Of a stretch of 64,000 nt of DNA, positions 35,575-45,089 are shown in pieces. The notes under the pieces were generated by a model. That model saw only the letters and a list, made by a program, of their open reading frames with translations. It was not told the origin of the DNA and searched no databases. This stretch comes from Nocardia mangyaensis (lineage in GTDB: Bacteria; Actinomycetota; Actinomycetes; Mycobacteriales; Mycobacteriaceae), in assembly GCF_001886715.1 (NCBI RefSeq), contig NZ_CP018082.1, positions 6,076,001-6,140,000 of the forward strand, given 5' to 3'. The position numbers and the translations under genes are program-made. The first letter of the stretch is position 1; each line of letters starts with the position of its first letter.

Positions 35575-36117
35575 TTAGGCCGTTGGTGGCACGTGTGAAG
35601 AGGTGGCACGCTGTGAGGCCCGGAAGAAGTGGTCGATGTTAACGACGAGAAAGAGGGCGGTAGCGGTTGTAACCATGTGGCCATGGTCGTCTTCGATGGT
35701 GGCCCGAAGGTTTAGTTTGCGACCCTGGCGGGAATGAAGATGGGCGCGGGCGATATACGGGGTGTCGAGTAGAACCGGGGAGAGGTAGTCGATGGAGAGG
35801 TGGCGGGTGACGGCTGGTTCTCCCACGGTGTAGAGGAGGAACCCGAACAGGTCGTCGAGGACGGTTGCGACTGCGCCGCCATGGGCGATCGCTGGGGCGC
35901 CAACGTGGCGGGAGTCAAACGTGTGACGGGCGTAGACACCTTCCGCGTCACGTCGGACGCTCAACTGGTGGCCGTGCGGATTGGCTGGCCCGCAACCGAG
36001 GCAATGATCATGATGGGGCGGCAAGTCTTGGCATTCCGGCGGAACCACAGGGAAGAGGGGCGTACTCTCCTCGGCCTCGGACGATACGGATCTTGTGGTA
36101 TCGGATGTGCGGCTCAT
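35575..36117 (-). CDS. Hotdog thioesterase with HCLGCGPANPHGH motif (copy A)
   Basis: A 180-residue PaaI/4HBT-type hotdog protein. An N-terminal HCLGCGPANPHGH motif (two Cys) precedes the catalytic region 'HVGAPAIAHGGAVATVLDDLFGF', where HGG and the Asp pair lie. About two thirds of its residues match the second copy at 51.3 kb, including the Cys motif and the LYTVGE.AVTRHL stretch. Start ATGs at 36132 and 36117 both lack a strong ribosome site; the shorter is used. It follows the universal stress protein gene by 22 bp on the same strand, so it is the end of an exporter-USP-thioesterase operon. Confidence 0.85.
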   Translation of the reverse strand: MSRTSDTTRSVSSEAEESTPLFPVVPPECQDLPPHHDHCLGCGPANPHGHQLSVRRDAEGVYARHTFDSRHVGAPAIAHGGAVATVLDDLFGFLLYTVGEPAVTRHLSIDYLSPVLLDTPYIARAHLHSRQGRKLNLRATIEDDHGHMVTTATALFLVVNIDHFFRASQRATSSHVPPTA

Positions 36118-36139
36118 GGGTGCTTTCTGCATATGTGTG

Positions 36140-36589
36140 TCACTGGGTGGTGGCGATAAGGATGTCGCAGTGGGCTCTGCGTGCGAGCTCGGTCGGTGTA
36201 TCGGACAGCAGCCGGGCCAGCGGAGTCGACCGGCACAAGTCGGCGGTGATGATGAGGTCCGGCGCCGCAGTGGCGGCAAGGCGCAATAGGGCACGCAAAG
36301 TGGGTTCGGACAAGATGCGGGTGTCGATGTCGATGGCGCCGTGCGCTAGGGCGTGCTGGCAGGCCGTGCGCAATATCGCTTCGACCGGGTTGGTGCCGCG
36401 CAGCCGGTAGGCCTCGGGTCCCAGCCGGTCGAGGTCAACTCCGAGTGTGCGTTCGTCGATGTGGTGGCGGACGCCGACGATAACCAGTCGGGCGTGGGTG
36501 GCGTGGGCCAATTCGGCGGCGCGGTCGACCACGCGGTAGGAGCGATCGGATCCATCGGTATCCACAAGGATCGTGCGATAGGCCGTCAT
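36140..36589 (-). CDS. Universal stress protein (UspA family)
   Basis: A 149-residue single-domain UspA protein. The N-terminal strand reads YRTILVDTDGSDRSYRVV and the core ends DLIITADLCRSTPLARLL then 'RRAHCDILIA'. The ATP-binding signature GxxGx9G(S/T) is not present in standard form, so it may be of the non-ATP-binding type. The ATG overlaps the exporter stop by four bases. The neighbours suggest a role in stress from membrane-active compounds, by inference only. Confidence 0.8.
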   Translation of the reverse strand: MTAYRTILVDTDGSDRSYRVVDRAAELAHATHARLVIVGVRHHIDERTLGVDLDRLGPEAYRLRGTNPVEAILRTACQHALAHGAIDIDTRILSEPTLRALLRLAATAAPDLIITADLCRSTPLARLLSDTPTELARRAHCDILIATTQ

Positions 36590-38184
36590 GCCGGGCGTCC
36601 TTCGCGGGTAGGGGACGTGCGAGAGGCAGGAGCCATCGTGCACGAGGGTTGTGCGCGGCATCGGCGAGTGGTGGGCCCGGGTGCAAGCACAGCCAGCACG
36701 ATCGCGCCTGCGGCGGTAATAGCAGCCAACACCAGCGCGGCCTCGCCGCTGCCGTGCACGAACGCTGCCTTGGCGTACTCGGCTAGCGGCTGGGCCGCTG
36801 GTCCGCCCTTTTCGGCGACCTGCAGGGCGGCGGCCAGGGAATCGGCAACGGGTTCGCGAGCGGACTCGGGCAGGCGGGGTAGGGCGGGCTGGATACGCTG
36901 AGTATAGCCAGCGGCCAGCACGCTGCCGGCCACGGCGATCCCGATCGCGGCGCCGATCTCGCGGGCGGCATCATTCACCGCCGCGGCGACCCCGTGTTTG
37001 GCCTCGGGGGTGTCGGCGACGATGGCGTAAGTCGCCGGGGCGGTACACAATCCCAGGCCCGCGCTCATGATCAGCAGCGGCCACAGTAGGTCGAGGTAGT
37101 TCGCGGCGAGGTCCAACCGGCTCACCAGCACCAGCCCGGCAGCGATGGTGAGGAGGCCAGTCACGGTCATCACCCGCAATCCCACCATGCTCGAGAGCCA
37201 AGGCGCGATTACGGAAATCATGGCCAGCGGCGCCACCATCGGCGCCAGTGCCAGGGCCGACGCCAGCGGCCCGTATCCGAGAATCAGCTGTAGGTACTGG
37301 ACCAACAGTAGGAACACCCCAAAGGTGACCAGGAACTGAATGGTCACGGACAGGGAGCCAGCACCGAAGCCTCGGCGTCCGAACAACCGCACGTCTAACA
37401 GTGGTGCCGAGATCCGTAGCTCCACGGCCACGAACGCCACCGCCGCCACGACTCCGACACCGGCGGTGACAGCGACGAGCGGGTCGGCCCAGCCGCGTGC
37501 GGGAACCTCGACCGCGGCGAACACGATCGCCGCGATCGCGACAGCCACCGTCGCCGCGCCAATTCCGTCCACCGGCGGATGCTCGGGCTGGCGAGACTCC
37601 GCGATCGTGCAAGCCAATCCGGCCAGCACAATCCCCGCCACGGTCAGCCCGACAAATACCGATTGCCACGACCACCGCTCAAGCAACATCCCGGCACCGA
37701 GAATCCCCAGAACAGCTCCGGATCCGGCGACGCCCGCCCATACCCCCACCGCTCGGCCGCGATGAGCTAGGGCGAAGCCTGCGGTCAGAATCGACAGGGT
37801 CGATGGCATCACTAACGCTGCGCCAGCACCGGCGAGTGCGCGTGCCGCGATGAGCCACACCGGGTCGGTCAGCACCAGCGGCAACGCCGAGGCGGCCGCG
37901 AACACCGCCAGTCCCGCCACCAGCACCGTGCGGCGCCCATAGCGGTCACCGATGGCTCCGGCGGGCAACACCAGACACGCCAGCACCAGTGTGTAGCCGT
38001 CAACGATCCAGGTGAGCTGGGCTTGGGTCGCCCCGGTCGCGACTGCAATCTGAGGCAACGCCGAGTACAACGCCGCCATGGCCGCGACGACCAGCGCCAC
38101 CCCCAGGCACGATACTGCCAGCACCCAGTATTGGGCCCTGGTCCACCGGGCGATCTCGACAGCGCCCGTCCGGGAAGTGTTCAC
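36586..38184 (-). CDS. DHA2-family MFS exporter (copy A)
   Basis: A 532-residue 14-helix drug/proton antiporter. Key text is TWIVDGYTLVLACLVLPAG in helix 2, the GAIGDRYGRRTVLVAG loop (motif A) and GVWAGVAGSGAVLGILGAG (motif C). The GTG start at 38184 is chosen because GGGAGGTG lies at the right distance; the open frame upstream lacks a site and runs into the operator. It is closely similar to the exporter at 57.2 kb over nearly its whole length. Divergent from a TetR gene, with a palindrome between. It heads an operon with the USP and thioesterase. Confidence 0.88.
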   Translation of the reverse strand: MNTSRTGAVEIARWTRAQYWVLAVSCLGVALVVAAMAALYSALPQIAVATGATQAQLTWIVDGYTLVLACLVLPAGAIGDRYGRRTVLVAGLAVFAAASALPLVLTDPVWLIAARALAGAGAALVMPSTLSILTAGFALAHRGRAVGVWAGVAGSGAVLGILGAGMLLERWSWQSVFVGLTVAGIVLAGLACTIAESRQPEHPPVDGIGAATVAVAIAAIVFAAVEVPARGWADPLVAVTAGVGVVAAVAFVAVELRISAPLLDVRLFGRRGFGAGSLSVTIQFLVTFGVFLLLVQYLQLILGYGPLASALALAPMVAPLAMISVIAPWLSSMVGLRVMTVTGLLTIAAGLVLVSRLDLAANYLDLLWPLLIMSAGLGLCTAPATYAIVADTPEAKHGVAAAVNDAAREIGAAIGIAVAGSVLAAGYTQRIQPALPRLPESAREPVADSLAAALQVAEKGGPAAQPLAEYAKAAFVHGSGEAALVLAAITAAGAIVLAVLAPGPTTRRCRAQPSCTMAPASRTSPTREGRPA

Positions 38185-38211
38185 CGGTGCACCTCCCGCC
38201 GTTGTAGATCG

Positions 38212-38232
38212 ATAGTCTCTGTGTGAGACTAT
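38212..38232. promoter_or_regulatory. Probable TetR operator between exporter and TetR gene
   Basis: A perfect inverted repeat, ATAGTCT (38212-38218) and AGACTAT (38226-38232) around a 7-base spacer, lies 28 bp before the exporter start and 81 bp before the divergent TetR start. Size and position are typical of a TetR operator controlling both directions. Confidence 0.65.
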
Positions 38233-38312
38233 TAGTATCATAGTGGGTCGGCGAGCGAGATGACGTCCACGCACGATCAAATTGAGCGATACGAATCGAG
38301 GAAAGGGCGGCC

Positions 38313-39011
38313 ATGACAGAGCCGGACTCTGCCGCGGCCGATCCGCGCACCGTAGCCGACGAGCAGGCCGATCCTCGGCTGGCGCGGTCCCGCAACCGGT
38401 TGCTCGACGCGGCCAGTCATCTGCTGTCCACCGGCGGGGTCGAAGCGGTCACAGTCGATGCCGTCACCCGCGTGTCGAAGGTCGCGCGCGCCACTCTCTA
38501 TCGACACTTCGGCAGCACCACCCAACTGCTCGCGGCAACTTTCGAACGGTTGCTTCCCCATGTCGACACACCGACCGGCGACGGGCCCGTGCGCGATCAA
38601 CTCATCGCGCTACTCACTACTCAGGCGGACCTCGTAGAACAAGCCCCAGTGCAGATGACCACGCTGGCCTGGCTGGCTATGGGAACGATCGGTGACGACC
38701 ACACCGACCCGGCAGCGGTCACCTCGCTGCGTGCCCGCGTCATCGAGCAATATCGCCAACCGTTCGACCGGATCCTCACCGGCCCCGACGCGCGGGCGAT
38801 GCTCGGCGAGTTCGACACCACCTTCGCCATCATCGAACTCCTCGGCCCGATCGTGTTCGCGCGCCTCACCGGACTACGCACCATCGATCATGACGACTGC
38901 GCCCAACTGGTCGACAACTTTCTCGCTACCCGCCCAAGGGTCGCGGTCGGAAACGGGACCGACCGTCGATCAGTGCCAGTGACCGAATACCCGCCCGTGG
39001 ATAACGGGTGA
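38313..39011 (+). CDS. TetR-family repressor of the divergent exporter
   Basis: A 232-residue TetR protein. The helix-turn-helix is 'VTVDAVTRVSKVARATLYRHFGSTT' around residues 48-72, with ATLYRHFGS as hallmark. A polar 20-residue tail precedes it. The gene is divergent from the exporter-USP-thioesterase operon and the intervening palindrome is its likely operator. Ligand is expected to be an exporter substrate. The C-terminal 25 residues are unstructured. Confidence 0.85.
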   Translation: MTEPDSAAADPRTVADEQADPRLARSRNRLLDAASHLLSTGGVEAVTVDAVTRVSKVARATLYRHFGSTTQLLAATFERLLPHVDTPTGDGPVRDQLIALLTTQADLVEQAPVQMTTLAWLAMGTIGDDHTDPAAVTSLRARVIEQYRQPFDRILTGPDARAMLGEFDTTFAIIELLGPIVFARLTGLRTIDHDDCAQLVDNFLATRPRVAVGNGTDRRSVPVTEYPPVDNG

Positions 39012-39512
39012 GCCGCTTCGAAGCAGGCCGACAAGATCAAGTACCCAGCTCACCGGCGATCCCCTCCACCTAGCGGGTAAGACCGTCGGTTCGGCACCGA
39101 TCGTCGCCTTCTCGTCAACACCGGCCCTGGATGCGGGGCACGATCGATTCGTGCTGCAGTCCTGCATCGCAATGTAACTGGCTCAGTTAGGGCTGGCTAA
39201 CCGAGTCGATGCGCTTCACGATTGAGAGACTCGACTCCGTCCATCTCATGCCCAGCCGTCACCGGCAGGATCCTGGTGGCAACGCGCTGAGATCATTCAG
39301 ACCGGTGCCGACTCACTACTCGCCGTGTTAGGTGTTGGCTACGCCGCTGATAGCCGTTGGCTGCAGCAACGAGTTCGGCAAAGTTCTGCACGGTTTCGGC
39401 AAAGTCGCCAGTTTTTTGTCATATGCCGCAGCGGGTTCCTGCCTGGCGCCAGCCCCAACCGATCTGCACCAGATCGCGCAGACTCCATCCACCAGCGACG
39501 GGACGGGTGGTG
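39012..39512. other. 500 bp between TetR and AraC genes, no gene seen
   Basis: Short frames are present but without domains. No convincing terminator or repeat is visible. It separates convergently arranged TetR and AraC genes. Confidence 0.45.
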
Positions 39513-40517
39513 CTATTCGTGTCGAAATTCGCTGGGAGAGCGACCGGTCCATCGCTTGAAGGCGTGCGAGAAGTTCGCGAGGTCGCTATATCCGAGATCG
39601 GCAGCTATCTCACTCACCGACATCGATCGGTCGAGTAGCCGCAGCATCGCACGGTCACGCAGAAATGATTCGCGCAACTCGCGAAAGGTGGTCCCCTCCT
39701 CGGATAGGCGCCGCTTGAGTGTGCTAGTCGATATCGACAGCTCGTGTGCGACCCAGTCTTTACTCCGCTTTCCAGGATCTTCCTCCAGCAGCCGTCGTAC
39801 CTTCTCCGAGAAAGACATGGTTCTACTTCGCTGATCGAGGGTTCGTTTCAGATCCACGATGGCAAGTCGATAGGCGACCGGATCGGAGAACCTGCATACC
39901 TCGTTGAGAGTGTCCGCCGGGACACCAAGGAATGACGTCGGAGCGTCGAAGAACAAACGCCCAGCTAGGGCATCCTCATTATCGGCTAGAAAGGTCGGCG
40001 CTGACCAGCTCAGATGGAGTGTCACGGTCGGCATATCGCCGGCCAGCATGTCGAGCAGGCGCAGGAGTGCCGACCCGCTATACGCGACGACCAGGCAGTT
40101 CAGCGCCGAATCGCCTGTGTGCGCGGCGAGCCCGACGGTGAGTCCCTCGTCACTTGGGTGGAACTGCGGACTGAGAGCCGTCGATATCAAAGGCAGATAG
40201 GTGAGCAGCTCCACGATCTCAGCTACCGAGCCTGCGCTGACCAGCGGAAAACTCAATGGGCCGAAGGACGTCAACTGAGCTTGTTCGGCGAACGCGAAGC
40301 CGAGCGAAGTTGCCTGGTCGACATCGAGTGCAGGGTAGACCTCGCGAAACCACCGTATCGGGGCCTGGATATTGCGTTGGATCAACGTCGTCTCGTCAAT
40401 TCCTTCGCGAGCCATGATGTCGCGAAGCCGAGCGGCGGCGTCCGGGTCGAGCGCTTGGCTCTCGAGCAGTTGCACGAACATGAGCGGAGGCACGCCCTCG
40501 TCGTTGAGGTTCACCAT
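39513..40517 (-). CDS. AraC-family activator of the CYP153 operon
   Basis: A 334-residue regulator of the AraC/XylS type with an N-terminal Arabinose_bd-like domain of the OruR/AlkR subgroup (residues 15-210) and a C-terminal double helix-turn-helix: ISTSTLKRRLSEEGTTFREL and then SVSEIAADLGYSDLANFSHA followed by FKRWTGRSPSEFR. The same subgroup includes activators of alkane-hydroxylase genes. It is divergent from the ferredoxin-CYP153 operon, 115 bp apart. It probably activates that operon in response to a long-chain substrate. The link is by position and family, not shown. Confidence 0.85.
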   Translation of the reverse strand: MVNLNDEGVPPLMFVQLLESQALDPDAAARLRDIMAREGIDETTLIQRNIQAPIRWFREVYPALDVDQATSLGFAFAEQAQLTSFGPLSFPLVSAGSVAEIVELLTYLPLISTALSPQFHPSDEGLTVGLAAHTGDSALNCLVVAYSGSALLRLLDMLAGDMPTVTLHLSWSAPTFLADNEDALAGRLFFDAPTSFLGVPADTLNEVCRFSDPVAYRLAIVDLKRTLDQRSRTMSFSEKVRRLLEEDPGKRSKDWVAHELSISTSTLKRRLSEEGTTFRELRESFLRDRAMLRLLDRSMSVSEIAADLGYSDLANFSHAFKRWTGRSPSEFRHE

Positions 40518-40575
40518 GGTCTCTCTGAGCCGAATTCACAAATTTCTGACTCTGCCGAACATAGCCTCCGAACCC

Positions 40576-40599
40576 GTGTTCGACAACACTTGGACCAAG
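40576..40599. promoter_or_regulatory. Two adjacent palindromes in the AraC/ferredoxin gap
   Basis: GTGTT-CGAC-AACAC (40576-40589) is directly followed by CTTGG-A-CCAAG (40589-40599), both with perfect 5-base arms. They lie 34-57 bp before the ferredoxin start and are the best candidates for the activator site or an overlapping repressor site. AraC proteins usually use direct repeats, so the match to the regulator is uncertain. Confidence 0.45.
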
Positions 40600-40632
40600 T
40601 CACATTGAGGACAACGCATCGAGGAGTTGGCT

Positions 40633-40953
40633 ATGGCAGTTGTCACCTTTGTCTCCCACGACGGCGAGAAGCACGAGGCGCCGATCGAGGAAGACCAGTC
40701 GCTGATGCAGGTCGCGACCAACAACGCTGTGCCCGGCGTCGACGGGGACTGCGGAGGCGAAGCTGCCTGCGGCACCTGCCATGTGGTTGTCGATCCGCAG
40801 TGGATCGAGCAGGTCGGACGTTCCGGCGCCGATGAGGAGGAGATGCTCGCGATGAACCCCGAGCGCCAGCCGACCTCCCGGCTGTCGTGCCAGATGATGG
40901 CGTCGACGGCCTGGGACGGCTTGATCGTCCACCTACCCGAGTTCCAGATGTAA
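40633..40953 (+). CDS. [2Fe-2S] ferredoxin, putidaredoxin type
   Basis: A 106-residue soluble electron carrier. Four cluster Cys are visible: CGGEAACGTC gives C-x5-C-x2-C and the fourth is in RLSCQM. An aspartate-rich patch just before the cluster (VDGDCGG) matches adrenodoxin/putidaredoxin-type P450 partners. The ATG at 40633 has AGGAG about seven bases upstream. It is first of a ferredoxin-P450-reductase operon and is expected to pass electrons from the reductase to the CYP153-like enzyme. The stop is 23 bp before the P450. Confidence 0.9.
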   Translation: MAVVTFVSHDGEKHEAPIEEDQSLMQVATNNAVPGVDGDCGGEAACGTCHVVVDPQWIEQVGRSGADEEEMLAMNPERQPTSRLSCQMMASTAWDGLIVHLPEFQM

Positions 40954-40976
40954 CGGCGAGAAACGGATACGACGCG

Positions 40977-42365
40977 ATGAAGATTCCCGGAGCAATCACC
41001 GCCAAGGTTCAGTCGACCATCCCGATGGATCTACAGATCCAGGGTGCACACCTATATGACAAGACTCGCCGATGGATGACCGGAACGAACGGGGAGAAGC
41101 TCTTCGTCGAGAGGCCCATCCCGCCAGTCGAAGAAGTCGCGCTCGCCGACATCGACCTCAGCAACCCTTTCCTGTACCGCCAGGGCCGCTGGCAGTCCTA
41201 CTTCGCGCGCCTGCGAAACGAGGCTCCGGTCCACTATCAGCCCAACAGTCAGTTCGGTCCGTTCTGGTCCGTCACACGGCATGCTGACATCGTGGCCGTC
41301 GACAAGAACCACGAACTCTTCTCCGCTGAGCCGTTCATCGTTATCGGGGCTCCGCCCCGTTTCCTCGATATCGAGATGTTCATCGCGATGGACCCGCCAC
41401 GACACGACGCACAGCGGGCCGCTGTTCAAGGCGTGGTCGCGCCGAAGAACCTGCGCGAGATGGAGGGCCTGATTCGATCGCGCGTCCAAGAGGTGCTCGA
41501 CGATCTACCCGTAGATAAGCCGTTCGACTGGGTGCAGAACGTCTCGATCGAACTGACCGCGCGGATGCTTGCGACCCTGCTGGATTTCCCGTACGAGCAA
41601 CGTCACAAGCTCGTCTACTGGTCGGACCTCGCAACCTCGCTGGAGCAGGCCAACGGTGGGCCATCGGACAACGATGAGGTATTCCCCGGCATGCGCGACA
41701 TGGCGAGAGGTCTCAGCGCTCTCTGGCACGACAAAGCGGCCCGGACAGCCGCTGGGGAGCAGCCCGGATTCGATCTGATCACGATGTTGCAAAGCAATGA
41801 AAATACCAAGGACCTGATCGACCGCCCGATGGAGTTCTTGGGCAACCTCGTATTGCTGATCGTCGGAGGGAACGACACGACCCGGAACTCGATGAGCGGT
41901 GGCGTTCTTGCGCTCAACCGCTTCCCTGAACAGTTCGGGAAGCTGAAAGCGAACCCCGACCTGATCCCCAACATGTGCTCGGAGATCATCCGATGGCAAA
42001 CTCCGCTTGCCTACATGCGCCGTGTCGCCAGAGCTGACACCGTTCTTAACGGGCAGTTCATCCGCAAGGGTGACAAGGTAGTGATGTGGTACGCCTCGGG
42101 CAACCGCGACGAGCGAGTATTCGAACGCCCCGACGAGTTCATCATCGACCGGTCCAACGCCCGCAACCACATAGCCTTCGGCTTCGGTGTTCACCGCTGT
42201 ATGGGCAACCGGCTCGCCGAGCTGCAGCTGCGGATCCTCTGGGAGGAGCTACTTCCTCGCTTCGAAAATATCGAGGTTGTCGAGGAGCCCGAGTACGTGC
42301 AGTCCAACTTTGTGCGGGGCATCAGCAAGATGATGGTCCGTCTCACCCCGAAAACCAGCATATGA
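40977..42365 (+). CDS. CYP153-like cytochrome P450, terminal alkane/acyl hydroxylase
   Basis: A 462-residue class I P450. The phrase FIVIGAPPRFLDIEMFIAMDPPRHDAQR is split here as FLDIEMFIAMDPPRHDAQR, a CYP153 hallmark; helix I reads LIVGGNDTTRNSMSGG; ExxR is in SEIIRW; the haem-binding loop is FGFGVHRCMGNRLAELQ with the thiolate Cys. CYP153 enzymes hydroxylate the terminal methyl of alkanes, fatty acids or terpenes. The ferredoxin-CYP153-reductase order matches known CYP153A operons in Mycobacterium-type bacteria. Its stop overlaps the reductase start (ATGA). Substrate is not certain; a cyclic or branched hydrocarbon is possible. Confidence 0.85.
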   Translation: MKIPGAITAKVQSTIPMDLQIQGAHLYDKTRRWMTGTNGEKLFVERPIPPVEEVALADIDLSNPFLYRQGRWQSYFARLRNEAPVHYQPNSQFGPFWSVTRHADIVAVDKNHELFSAEPFIVIGAPPRFLDIEMFIAMDPPRHDAQRAAVQGVVAPKNLREMEGLIRSRVQEVLDDLPVDKPFDWVQNVSIELTARMLATLLDFPYEQRHKLVYWSDLATSLEQANGGPSDNDEVFPGMRDMARGLSALWHDKAARTAAGEQPGFDLITMLQSNENTKDLIDRPMEFLGNLVLLIVGGNDTTRNSMSGGVLALNRFPEQFGKLKANPDLIPNMCSEIIRWQTPLAYMRRVARADTVLNGQFIRKGDKVVMWYASGNRDERVFERPDEFIIDRSNARNHIAFGFGVHRCMGNRLAELQLRILWEELLPRFENIEVVEEPEYVQSNFVRGISKMMVRLTPKTSI

Positions 42366-43564
42366 CCACGCGGCGGGCCGTCATCGTCGGGGGCAGCCAC
42401 GCCGGGGTCCAACTCGCCGGCAGTCTGCGCCAAGAAGGATGGACCGACGAGATCACCATCATTGGAGAAGAAGCGGTATTACCATACCACCGCCCTCCGC
42501 TGTCGAAGGCATACCTGGCAGGGAAGCACACCCTCGACGAGCTCGCGATTCGCAGCGCCGAGTTCTATAACAAGCAGGATATCCACCTCGTGGATGCAAC
42601 GGTGGAGGCGATCGACCGCTCGGCTGGCCTGCTCTCACTGAGCACCGGCGAGGAAGTGCCCTACGACAAGCTCGCACTGTGCACGGGCGCTCGCCCCCGT
42701 CGACTTCCCGTGCCCGGTGTCGACCTGGCCGGTGTCTATTACCTACGCTCCGCGGCGGACGTCGAGATGATCCGAGAGGAAAGCAGCCCGGGGCGCCGGG
42801 TCGTGATCATCGGCGGCGGATATATCGGACTGGAGACGGCCGCCTCGTTGCGTGCGCTGGGTCTGCAGGTCACTGTGCTCGAGGCTACCGAACGCGTCCT
42901 CGAACGGGTCACAGCCCCCGAGGTATCCGCGTTCTTCGACCGAATTCACCGACAGGAGGGCGTGAACATCCGAACAGGCGCGCTAGTCGAGGCCCTATCC
43001 GGAGACGTCAGGATCCGAGAGGTATTCCTGTCCAGCGGCGAATCAATTCCTGCCGACCTCGTCATTGTCGGCATCGGCGTGGAGCCGAATACCGAACTCG
43101 CCGCCGACGCGGGTCTGCTGGTCGACAACGGGGTCGTGATCGACGGCCAGAGTCGGACCAGCGACCGCAACATCATGGCCGCTGGGGACTGCGCCAGTCA
43201 CGACATGGCCCGTTACGGCCGTCGCATACGCCTGGAATCTGTACCCAGCGCGGGCGAGCAGGCCAAGGTCGCTGCCGCGACCATCTGCGGGAAGTCAAAG
43301 AACATAGCTGCGCTTCCATGGTTCTGGTCGGATCAATACGATCTCAAGCTCCAGATCGCCGGTCTAAACACCGGCTACGACGAAGTCGTACTCAGCGGAG
43401 ATCCTACCCGGGGCCGCGAATTCACATGCTTCTACCTCCGTGCTGGCGAGCTGATTGCCGCCGACTGCATCAATCGCCCCCGTGACTTCATCTTCAGCAA
43501 GCGGGCCATCACCCAGCAGCTTCGCATAAGCCGGGCAGAACTGGTGCTCGCTGGCTCGCCCTGA
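42362..43564 (+). CDS. FAD-dependent ferredoxin reductase (putidaredoxin reductase type)
   Basis: A 400-residue NAD(P)H:ferredoxin reductase. The FAD fold is IVGGSHAGVQLAGSLR, the NAD fold IIGGGYIGLETAASLRALG, the FAD-binding 'NIMAAGDCAS' follows near residue 285, and a C-terminal domain begins with 'PWFWSDQYDLKLQIAGL', diagnostic for rubredoxin/putidaredoxin reductases. It completes a three-component electron chain with the ferredoxin and CYP153-like P450. The start overlaps the P450 stop. It may also serve the other two P450s nearby, which have no own ferredoxin in the cluster. Confidence 0.9.
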   Translation: MTTRRAVIVGGSHAGVQLAGSLRQEGWTDEITIIGEEAVLPYHRPPLSKAYLAGKHTLDELAIRSAEFYNKQDIHLVDATVEAIDRSAGLLSLSTGEEVPYDKLALCTGARPRRLPVPGVDLAGVYYLRSAADVEMIREESSPGRRVVIIGGGYIGLETAASLRALGLQVTVLEATERVLERVTAPEVSAFFDRIHRQEGVNIRTGALVEALSGDVRIREVFLSSGESIPADLVIVGIGVEPNTELAADAGLLVDNGVVIDGQSRTSDRNIMAAGDCASHDMARYGRRIRLESVPSAGEQAKVAAATICGKSKNIAALPWFWSDQYDLKLQIAGLNTGYDEVVLSGDPTRGREFTCFYLRAGELIAADCINRPRDFIFSKRAITQQLRISRAELVLAGSP

Positions 43565-43622
43565 GTGACCGACTCTCGGGCGACTCGCACGACGACTGCG
43601 TGCGAACAGCATTCAGAAAGGA

Positions 43623-45089
43623 ATGTCAGTGACGTACGCCATCCATCTGCCGCTGGCGAAGAGTCGGGAGCGACTCTCGTCAGTCCTCCTGGCGCCACTG
43701 CCGAGCCGGGTCGATGTGGCCCTCCTGCGGGCCAGTGATCAGTGGCCTGTCCGTGAGCTGGCAATGCCCCCCGCAGGGTCGGGCCTCAAGCCGATCCGAG
43801 GGACCGCTGGTCTGCCTGTGCTCGGTCACACCCTGGACTACATCCGTTTCGGATCCAGCTTCACCCGGGCCAGGTACCAGCGATTCGGGCCCGTCTCATG
43901 GATGGGCGCCTTCGGCACGAAGATTGTGATGGTGGCCGGTCCAGATGCCATGCAGGAGGCGCTGACCGTCAAGGCGAAATCGTTCTCACAGGACGGGTGG
44001 GCGTATCTCATCGACGCCTTTTTTCACCGGGGTCTGATGCTGATGAGCTTCGACGAGCACAGGATGCATCGACGAATCATGCAGGAGGCGTTCACCCGCG
44101 ACCGCCTGACCGCCTATGTGGACCAGCTCGGGCCGCCGCTCGAGACCGGTATTCCCGCGTGGCCAGCGGGCCAGTCCACACGCATCTATCCACTGCTGAA
44201 GAGCCTGACCCTTGACGTAGCAACGAAGGTCTTCATGGCGGATCGGGGTGGCAGTGAGGACACTGACGCCATCAACGACGCCTTCGTGGCGGCCGTGCGT
44301 GCGGCCAGCTCGATCATCCGTTTCCCGCTGCCGGGGACTCGGTGGCGGGCCGGAGTCCGTGGGCGTGCGCTCCTGGAGGACTACTTCACCTTCCACCTGC
44401 CGGCGGCGCGGAGCGCCCAGGGAGAGGACCTTTTTGCGGCGCTGTGCCATGCCCGCACGGCCGACGGTCAAGCTTTCACCGATGAGGACGTCGTCAACCA
44501 CATGATCTTCTTGATGATGGCGGCACACGACACCTCGACCATCACCAGCACCGCTGCCGTCTACTTCCTCGCCAAGCATCCAGCTTGGCAGGAACGGGCT
44601 CGGGCCGAGTCCGACCAACTGGGCGGACGTCGCCCAACTATCGACGACCTGGACGCGCTGAAGACTCTCGACCTGGTGATCAAGGAGACGCTGCGGCTGG
44701 TGGCGCCCGTGCCGATCATGATGCGTAAGACCATCGAGGATGTCGAAATCGCCGGACACCAAATCCCCGCAAACACACTGGTAGCCGTGGCTCCGGCGGT
44801 GAACCACTTCGATGAGTCGTACTGGACCGATCCCGACACTTTTGACCCTGACCGCTTCACCGAGCCGCGGCATGAGGACCGGAATCATCGCCTCGGGTGG
44901 ATCCCCTTCGGAGGAGGCGTGCACAAGTGCATCGGCCTGCATTTCGGCACTCTCGAGGTGAAGGCGATCCTGCATCACATGCTGCGAACCTACACCTGGA
45001 CGGTCCCTGACCAGTATGAAGCCAGGTGGGACAACACCTCGCTCCCAATTCCCGTCGACGGATTGCCGATAGACCTGGAGCACAGATGA
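43623..45089 (+). CDS. Second cytochrome P450 of the cluster (CYP136-like)
   Basis: A 488-residue P450 longer than most soluble bacterial ones. After a 40-residue lead comes GLPVLGHTLDYIRFG, the proline-rich entry region. Helix I reads MMAAHDTSTITSTA, ExxR is KETLRL, and the haem loop is FGGGVHKCIGLHFGTLE. The pattern resembles the CYP51/CYP136-like group of actinobacteria, for which sterol-like or isoprenoid substrates have been proposed. It begins 58 bp after the reductase; its stop overlaps the transglutaminase-like gene by four bases, so it belongs to the same operon. Substrate unknown. Confidence 0.85.
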   Translation: MSVTYAIHLPLAKSRERLSSVLLAPLPSRVDVALLRASDQWPVRELAMPPAGSGLKPIRGTAGLPVLGHTLDYIRFGSSFTRARYQRFGPVSWMGAFGTKIVMVAGPDAMQEALTVKAKSFSQDGWAYLIDAFFHRGLMLMSFDEHRMHRRIMQEAFTRDRLTAYVDQLGPPLETGIPAWPAGQSTRIYPLLKSLTLDVATKVFMADRGGSEDTDAINDAFVAAVRAASSIIRFPLPGTRWRAGVRGRALLEDYFTFHLPAARSAQGEDLFAALCHARTADGQAFTDEDVVNHMIFLMMAAHDTSTITSTAAVYFLAKHPAWQERARAESDQLGGRRPTIDDLDALKTLDLVIKETLRLVAPVPIMMRKTIEDVEIAGHQIPANTLVAVAPAVNHFDESYWTDPDTFDPDRFTEPRHEDRNHRLGWIPFGGGVHKCIGLHFGTLEVKAILHHMLRTYTWTVPDQYEARWDNTSLPIPVDGLPIDLEHR

